Below the pieces are notes generated by a model. It did no database searches and had not been told where the DNA came from. It saw only the letters and a program-made list of their open reading frames with translations. From Serilophus lunatus (taxonomy: Eukaryota > Chordata > Aves > Passeriformes > Eurylaimidae), in assembly GCA_013399895.1 (NCBI GenBank), contig VXBA01005741.1:1-64000 (forward strand): DNA of 64,000 bases. Direction: 5' to 3'. The translations under genes were made by a program, and so were the position numbers. This document shows positions 57,385 through 64,000 of this stretch, one piece after another (positions within the stretch are counted from its first letter, which is position 1; every line of letters begins with the position of its first letter).

Positions 57385-57540
57385 TCTCAGGGAGACAATG
57401 GCACGAGTGGGAGCCCAAATATATGCTGGGCGACTGCCAAGGCCCCCACACGACCCATCTGAGGCCAATTTGAACCAGGCCAGAGGAGCACAGGGGCAGG
57501 CAATGGCAGGCAGGAACTCCAATCAAGGACTCCCAAAGAA
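57385..57540. other. GC-richer unclassified block upstream of the exon A donor tract
   Basis: About 155 bp with CTGGGCGACTGCCAAGGCCC, then GAGGCCAATTTGAACCAGGC and repeated GGCAGGCA words, flanked by AT-rich intron. It is partly open on both strands without a recognisable product. It is probably a fragment of an old mobile element. Confidence 0.45.
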
Positions 57541-57670
57541 CATTCATCAACTGTTGTCTTATCCTGGAAAAACTAATTTGAATATTAGTAAAAGAATATC
57601 AGTGCTTAACAGGTGTGCCTTGTTTACTGACAAGTTCCTTATTGACTGCATTAATTTCATAGTTACTTGA

Positions 57671-57725
57671 TTAAAAAAAAAGGAAAAAAAAAAGGAAAAG
57701 AAAGAAAAAAGACAAAAGAAAAGCT
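57671..57725. repeat. A/G-rich low-complexity tract
   Basis: About 55 bp of almost pure purine on the plus strand, made of A runs separated by GG, G and GAC. On the VPS13B strand it is a polypyrimidine tract about 1.6 kb downstream of the exon A donor. Confidence 0.85.
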
Positions 57726-58718
57726 AAAATTCAAACTTCCATATGCAAATGCAGTCAGATATTTTTAGAAGCTTATACATGTACATGTTTCTGTTAAAGT
57801 ATGCGAAAGCTGGCATTAAGTACAAGGGTGACTTTCAACAAGGCATGATACTACGATTTACACAATGGAATTCAAACAAAAGGTGGTTGGCTTACAGAAT
57901 CAACCAAGCCAAAAATTAGGACAAGAGGATAGACAGCAATCATTTCACAGCCTTTAACACACAGCTGCCTTCATCCAGCTAATGTGAAGTACAAGTACAG
58001 AAGTATAAAATTTACCAGGTCAAGCGTTAAGCCATGAACAAGAAAAGATCAAAACAAATGTACTGAATTGTTCATTTACTTTATGTACTTAAAATGTGTG
58101 CTCCAGACTTCTATTCTGCAGAGATATTGTTGGAAGAGTTGCATCACAGTTCATTAAACTAACAGATTGAAACATGTTAAATGATAGAACAGGTTGGTTT
58201 GAAACTGTGCAAACGGTAAGACCATCTGAAGTGATCAAATGATCATATTTTCTGGTTTCTTTATGGTGTGGATTGTAAACTTGCTACCTTGAGAAATACT
58301 AGGACTTGGAAATAAAACCTGACAATCTCATCCTTAGGTGACCTACACAGAATGAAAGATTAAAAAGAATACGTGACTTTTGGGAAAGAAGGAAAACCTA
58401 AGCGCTTTAAACTGTTATTCCAAAGGTTACATAAAAACACAAAAGTTCTTTTGCAACATTAGATCAACACAAATTTAACTTCAGTACAAACAACAGAAGT
58501 GAAAAATAGGATTGAGAAAAATAGGACTGATAGACTTCCAGTGGTCTATTTTACCATTCTGCTTCGAGTCATGATTTTCTACATCTGAATCATTCTCCTA
58601 ACACAATTCTTAAGACTGTTAATGATGGAGATTCCAAAATATCCCAGTTATTTTTTTTATGGGTTATTCACAAATAAACAATAATAGCTCTAACTTATTA
58701 CAGCCTGTGTAAAAATCT

Positions 58719-58739
58719 AAAAAAAAAAAAAAAAAAAAA
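58719..58739. repeat. Poly-A run (21 A)
   Basis: An uninterrupted run of 21 A follows TGTAAAAATCT and ends in GAAGCCCC. No recognisable retroposed body lies 5' to it, so I treat it as a simple repeat. On the transcript strand it is a T tract about 0.6 kb downstream of the exon A donor. Confidence 0.9.
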
Positions 58740-59327
58740 GAAGCCCCTTTCTGTATGTGTATAACCTTTATATACTTGAAGACTCTGTTTCCTCTGTAAA
58801 TTGTTCAAAATGCTTAATTTATTAAGGATGACCGGTAATGAATTTCATTATTTATGTCACCATCACCAAGACTTGTATATCTTCAGCAGTTTCACAACGC
58901 TTAAGTAATATTTATTTATGAAACTGGATGGGAAACATCTGCAGTCCTTCTAAAAAATTCACTGTATGCCATTGATTAATAAAGCCCTTAATAATCCAGC
59001 TTCACCTCTGAATGATCCTAAGTTACAGCATTGCACCATATAAGGCAGAAAGGGTGGATGTTTCAGATAAGAGAAGCATGGAAAAATTATCCTGTATGGG
59101 AAAATTAAATGTATCCAGAAATTACTGCCAAGGAGTGAAGCTGGGTGGCTTAGCTTACATCCTGGATTTTAAGCATAAGCTATAAATACTCATATACACA
59201 CAAAAAACATTCTGTCTTTTAACTACTATAAGTAAAAACCTAGATTTAAAGGATGTAGTTGTATTCACATAAACTAGAAGTGCTCTGTACCACAATAAAT
59301 ACTTAACCAAAAGCATCATATATTTAC

Positions 59328-59512
59328 CTGAAGTTTGGAAAATCTCATTCAGTAGAGCTTCATTTACCACCACCGAACTGACATTTCCAAAGGGATGGCA
59401 CCAGCTCTGATAAATAGTTTGAAGCAGAAGGGTTTGAGCTCTAGTTGCTTGGACTGTCAAATTGGGGAGCTCAAAAATGCATTCTGTTAGCGGAACGTGA
59501 GCTCGCTTGGTC
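59328..59512 (-). CDS. VPS13B: VPS13B internal coding exon (exon A, first of three visible)
   Basis: This is an internal exon of the Golgi-associated lipid-transfer protein VPS13B. On the minus strand an acceptor AG (59513-59514) precedes the exon and a GTAAAT donor follows at 59327. The exon is 185 bp: one base completes a Trp codon (if the previous exon ends in TG, as expected from human), 61 codons follow, and one base carries over, so it ends in phase 1. The peptide contains the stretches CIFELPNLTVQATRAQTLLL and NEALLNEIFQ, which I recognise as VPS13B, corresponding to about human residues 779-838. It lies in the N-terminal half of the long beta-rich groove typical of VPS13-family bridge proteins. 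The segment around YQSWCHPFGNVSS is one residue longer than the human form I remember. No signal peptide or membrane segment is seen. The surrounding open frame extends past both splice sites but loses similarity there. Confidence 0.95.
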
Positions 59513-62500
59513 CTGTTTAATATTGACAGGGGGGAAAAAAGAAGGAAAATTATTACTTTGGTGCGTAAAAATAACAATTTTAAGACTTAGTCACAGAATA
59601 TCAGACTATTAACAGTTAATTTGTTAAAGATGGAACTGCACACCTATTATATTTCTTCTTATAAGAGTTGATTCTACTTACTGAAATAGAACCTAAATAG
59701 GACTTGTTACATGATTTAACTTTGTATCCTCCAACAAAACATGACAGAAAAAATTCCTATATTTTTACATAATTATCTCTTGGGTTTAAAATGCTCAATA
59801 AAAGCAATTCCATGTGCTCCCCCCAAAGCAAGAGCTACTCAAAATTCTGCAGTTACTAAAAACATAGAGAACTCCTGTTCAAAAATTGAATGTTCTGAAT
59901 TCTTTTATTTAAAAAGCTTATAGTGAATGGCTGAATGACATATGGCCAGCGATCCAAAAAACATACAGATAATATTCATACATCAAAATATAAAGAGGCA
60001 CATTCCATATTTCATTGACATATAATTCATTAAGTGATTCTATTATTTTTTCATGTCTTCTACCTTTTAACAGAGGAGGAGGAAAAGGAGGGGACAGCCA
60101 CTGGGTAGTGCAAAGTAAAGGACACTTTGTAAGGAAATAAATCATTCTGTGACAATATAACCCACTATCAACAAGAATGCTTAAAAAAAATTATAGCACA
60201 GTAAGTAACATACTTTTTTTCCTAACATACACACTATTAGCTGAAATAAAGCAACAGATTGATTTGCTACATTCAACAAGAAGGTTAAAGGTTCATAAAC
60301 TCTCTCATTTTGCAGCCTTTACCTGTAGCATGTTTACGACATTATTATTCTTGCCCTAATCACCTGCTGCTCCATCACTGAAATGTACTTTTTGTGCTAT
60401 CTAGATTATCTCTAATGTTCCACATGCAGAGTCAGCTGCAACTGGATGATCTTAAAGGTCGCATCCAAACCTAACAATTCAATGATTCTATGATTTCAAG
60501 AAAATAATCACTGATACACATATTGGCTCATTCTAGAGAATCTCTCAATTAGAAGATTTTAGGGACATCCTTAAAGCCACTTATAAATAAAGAGTATGTT
60601 AATGTTCCACTGGGAATCAGAACTTTAAATGAGGTAAAGATGCTGAAGCTGCTCACAAAATCACTTGGCCCTGGAAAAAAAAGCATGCTTTATCAAAATG
60701 CTCAGGGACTGAAAATGTAAACACATGCAGACATTGAATGGCTGTTTAGATCAGCAAAATCAAAACGTTACAAAGAACTCCCAGAAGTAGTCACAGTGCA
60801 CCACATCTCCTATATGGGTCCAGACAAAAATGCTTACAGCCATATGACCTAACATATGGGAGAGAACACAAGCAGTACACAATCTACAGGAGGCTCCATG
60901 AATTCAGAAACAGGCCATTCCTGATGGTCAAAGTCTAAAACCTTCAGTAGCATAAAGAAACACAAATTTCCAGTAATAAGGACCATTCTGCACCTGATTG
61001 GGAGAGTGGCCCTTCATCAAGATGACTGTGAAGAAAATGCTTCATCACTTCTCAGACCCATGGCCATAACCCATTAATACTTTTGGCCCATAAGCTGCAG
61101 GTAAGGCTTGTGTCATGTATGAAACATGGTTTGGAAACAAACACTCCAAACATCTGAAAGCATTTAACAACTAGTATGTTGATATGGTGGTGTAGCCAAA
61201 GGTAATGTCATCACTTTGAATTTGAACTTGGATGTACAAGCATTCACCTTAAGTCACAATCAGAGCTCCTCCCTTAATCCCTTGTCAATACCAGGAAAGA
61301 GCAAAGGGAAAACCATTTTCTTTATAAGAAGAGGAACTCATCTCAAAGTGTTACATACCTACAGGATAAACAAACATCCACATCTGAGACAGTGGTCTAG
61401 AACCTTTTAAGGTAAAAGGAAAGAAACCAGCACATAATAGAGATGAAATCATTCTACATCTGGGGATTAAATCAAATGCTTTCTGAAGGTCACTGTTTGT
61501 GCCCACTGCCTATAAAGAGAGATTACTTCTCAGCTGTGGATGTCTACACCACAGATGAAAATGTCAGATAAAGCCTGTACACAACAGCCAGTTCCACTGG
61601 TCCTCACTAAAAATAAAGAAATAGAAGAAAAACTGATTCCTATGAAAGGAGATGAACATGGAAGATTCTCAAAAAATTGATGAAAATACAGAATGAAGGA
61701 CAAAGAATGAACAAAAAAAGATGTTGCAACCTTCTATAATAGTATTCTTTAGACTGAGGTTTCCCAATCTCATAAAGCTTGGAATCAGGATTACCTGCCT
61801 CAAAAATGTTGAGAAGGGGGAGGAAACCAGCAACAAGACTGCCTCTGAGTTGCAACTCTTTTGAAGCTAATGATACAATCGTGCTACCAGCTTCAAATGC
61901 CGATTGCAGAATGGAGAGGAAAAAACATTTCATGATTATATGGGAGAACTCAGCCTTGTGTCTGATAGTAGAAATTTCTTTCATAAGAACACTCATCAGC
62001 ACACACCCCAAAACAGCAGTCAACTGTTGGAATAAAATGACCAGTGTTCAAAGTTTGAACACACCATATTTTGGACCAGTACATCCTCTGTTGCCAAAAA
62101 AATCAAAACTCATTAGAGGGCTTTAAAGAAGCAATCTTGTAACCAGGCTTGTTTGTTTGGTTTGGGTGGATTTAGTTTGTTTTTAATAGGAGTCACAGAC
62201 ACCAAACAGTGAGCTAGAAAGAGCTACATACACCTTGTTTGAGGGAAATGTGCATCTCTCACATGCCTTTTTTGCGGACAGATGGATAAAGATCTTTCTA
62301 GAGTATATGACCAGACCACATTCCAGCCTCACTTCTATCAGCTGCAGCACAGTAGTCACCACAAAGGTAAGAAATATCCACACAGAATTCCTCTTCGTTT
62401 TTCAGTTTGAAGTTCAAACACACTGCACACCTTCGTGACAATGTTGTTCTCAAAAATTACAAATATCACATAGGGTCATCTGAGAAAATAAATACATCCA

Positions 62501-64000
62501 AACAAATTTGAAACCTGCTGGTGCAAGAAAACTATCAGAAAAAGCAATTTTGTCTAAACATCTGAAAATAACCAGGTTTGAAAATTAGAACTACTTTAAG
62601 GAGAGACAAAACAAAAGCTGAAAAGAAAATAAGTTAAGTGCAGGCGAATAGAGAAAAATGCTGCCTGGTTTAAAAAAACCAAAACCACCCTACAGAAAAC
62701 TCCTTAGACTCAGGCAGCCAAAAGGAGCAACAACATGCACATGCAACAGGACACATGAAGATCACTGTCTATTGGGTACAGTAGGATAAAACATTTCTCC
62801 CACTTCAGCTCCTCCTCAGATACACAAGCAACCTCCTGTGCAAATGTACATATATCCCTATAGACCCTCAAAGAAAAACTCTGGGTTCTGTGAAAAGCAC
62901 AGGTGGAGACAACAACACTTTACTAGTGTTCACTCCAAGTTAGATTTTGTACTTGTTTTCCTATAATTTCCTAGAGTTTAAGTCCAAGCTCAGTAATTTA
63001 TCAGTTTGAGCAGAAAAGGTGTGCATACATTGAGGAGTATATAAGGCAACTTTGTACTTAGCAAAATCCATTCCGGTAAAACAAAATGCATTCCTGTAAA
63101 AGTAATAAATAATTAATTTTAAAACTCAAGACTAAACTGACAGCACAACCCACTCCTTTTACAGAGAACTGAAGTTGGAAAACTAGCTATGCATGTTAGT
63201 AAAATTTTCGCAGGCATTACCTGGAAAGAAATGTAATGCATGATGATATCAGAATGTTTCCTGGCATTCCTTCTTTTTTTTTCAGGCCATGAACTGCAAC
63301 TCTTTATCATTTATCTCATTGCAAAACTGCAATGTAGCATTTTTCCTCACTCATACTTTTCTTTTGGCTATCCTTTCAAGACAACATTTTTTTTCCCCCT
63401 CTTACTTCTGCAAACTATTTTGCAGGATTAAAACTTTTGCAGAATTTCAGAATAAAGTGTCTGAACATTTCAAAACACAGGTCTCCTAAAGTTAAACTGG
63501 GAAGGAAGAAAGTTGAAAATATTTTTCAACAAAATTTGAGACAAACATGACTCTGCAATACTTTCATCTAAAACAACAAATTTGTGTGAACAAATTCACA
63601 AATTCAGAGGGAAACCGAAGAGCTGTGATAACCACAACACACAACATGGCAGTGGAAAAGTTTTCATTTTAAAAGTGATTATTCAACTAACACATATTAC
63701 AGCTACTGTACTGACCTATGCTACATTCAAAACTTAAAATTTCACATAAAATAGTCCCTTAGGAATAATAATAGGGTATGATTTTTTTTTTCAACAATAT
63801 GCAAATTCTACACTTACTGTACTTTAACAATCCTTTAGGGATAAAGTCCAATTTTCCAGGTAACTTTGCGGGAATGGGAAGTTGAAAATAAATCCTTTTT
63901 TTATAGAAAAAAAAAATCAAGGCGGGGGAAGCATTGTACCATGTGTGCAGCAAATGTTGCTTAAAGGAAATTTTAACTAGATTTGGTTAGTGATGAAAGT
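59513..64000 (-). other. VPS13B: VPS13B intron, partial (5' of exon A)
   Basis: This is intronic sequence upstream of exon A in the transcript, reaching the right edge. The preceding human coding segment, which ends in LLKLPTCW, was looked for and not seen, so it lies outside the window. The only mobile-element trace I recognise is the short CR1 tail at 60440-60495. A G/T-rich patch (repeated TTTG and TTGG words) lies at about 62147-62183. Overlapping opposite-strand open frames at 61640-62126 have no recognised product. Confidence 0.87.
60440..60495 (+). mobile_element. Short CR1 LINE 3' tail
   Basis: A roughly 56-bp plus-strand tail reads TGGATGATCTTAAAGGTC, then CCAAACCTAACAATTCAATG and ATTCTATGATT, which is the canonical CR1 terminus. 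This is a strongly 5'-truncated copy. I could not identify CR1 sequence upstream of about 60440. Confidence 0.85.

Larger units (their letters stand above)
21035..59327 (-). other. VPS13B: VPS13B intron between exons A and B (38.3 kb)
   Basis: This is one very large phase-1 intron, joined by the exon A donor (59327) and the exon B acceptor (21035). Frame and peptide order match human VPS13B with no missing residues, so no coding exon of the canonical transcript is expected inside. Contents in order: a GC-richer block at 21570-21820; a GA microsatellite at 24943-25016; a CR1 tail at about 27944-28040; a perfect hairpin at 28090-28112; a single N at 28343; an alternating purine-pyrimidine palindrome near 32725; an A-tract at 36320-36337; the LTR at 41788-42871; a T run at 46372-46385; a CR1 3' end at about 51830-52125; a second GC-richer block at 57385-57540; an A/G-rich run at 57671-57725; and a 21-A run at 58719-58739. 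Between these I see only unremarkable AT-rich sequence. Confidence 0.93.

Noticed and set aside
61640..62126. Overlapping 127-codon minus and 115-codon plus open frames
   Set aside because: Overlap on opposite strands with no homology I recognise. The sequence is intronic, and the preceding VPS13B exon peptide is absent from it.
1..64000. MIR599 and MIR875, microRNAs hosted in a VPS13B intron in mammals
   Set aside because: I looked for the mature sequences on both strands and did not see them. They belong to a later intron of the gene.
1..64000. Bacterial or viral systems, CRISPR arrays, operons
   Set aside because: Vertebrate exon-intron structure, CR1 LINEs and low-density coding rule these out. 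No regularly spaced repeats were seen.

Overview
This window is intronic vertebrate DNA, almost certainly from a bird. It is AT-rich, repeat-poor and interspersed with CR1 LINE fragments whose 3' ends match the usual avian pattern. It also carries one roughly 1.1-kb LTR of a type common in avian genomes. I cannot name the species.

The only gene I can support is VPS13B (COH1, the Cohen syndrome gene), read on the minus strand. Three consecutive internal coding exons are visible, at 59328-59512, 20900-21034 and 19917-20090 in transcript order. All three have canonical AG/GT splice sites, compatible phases and an open frame across the joins. Together they cover roughly residues 780-940 of a protein of about 4,000 residues (human numbering, from memory). 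The protein is a bridge-like lipid-transfer protein at the Golgi. Neither the first nor the last exon of the gene is in the window.

Layout by coordinate: 1-19916 is part of the intron 3' of the last visible exon and holds an internally deleted CR1 at about 6982-8175. Exons C and B are separated by a short 809-bp intron. A 38.3-kb intron (21035-59327) holds a GC-richer block beside exon B, a GA microsatellite near 25 kb, two CR1 tails (about 27.94 and 51.83 kb), a single ambiguous base at 28343, and a probable solo LTR at 41788-42871 in the opposite orientation to VPS13B. Exon A follows at 59.3-59.5 kb. The rest (59513-64000) is part of the preceding intron and holds one short CR1 tail at 60.44 kb.

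I found no RNA gene, CRISPR array, nested intact gene or novel multi-gene system. The remaining open frames are short, lack homology I recognise and are best explained as chance. The points worth a second look are local: repeat structure, the LTR, two GC-rich blocks, small palindromes and a one-residue lineage difference in the first exon.
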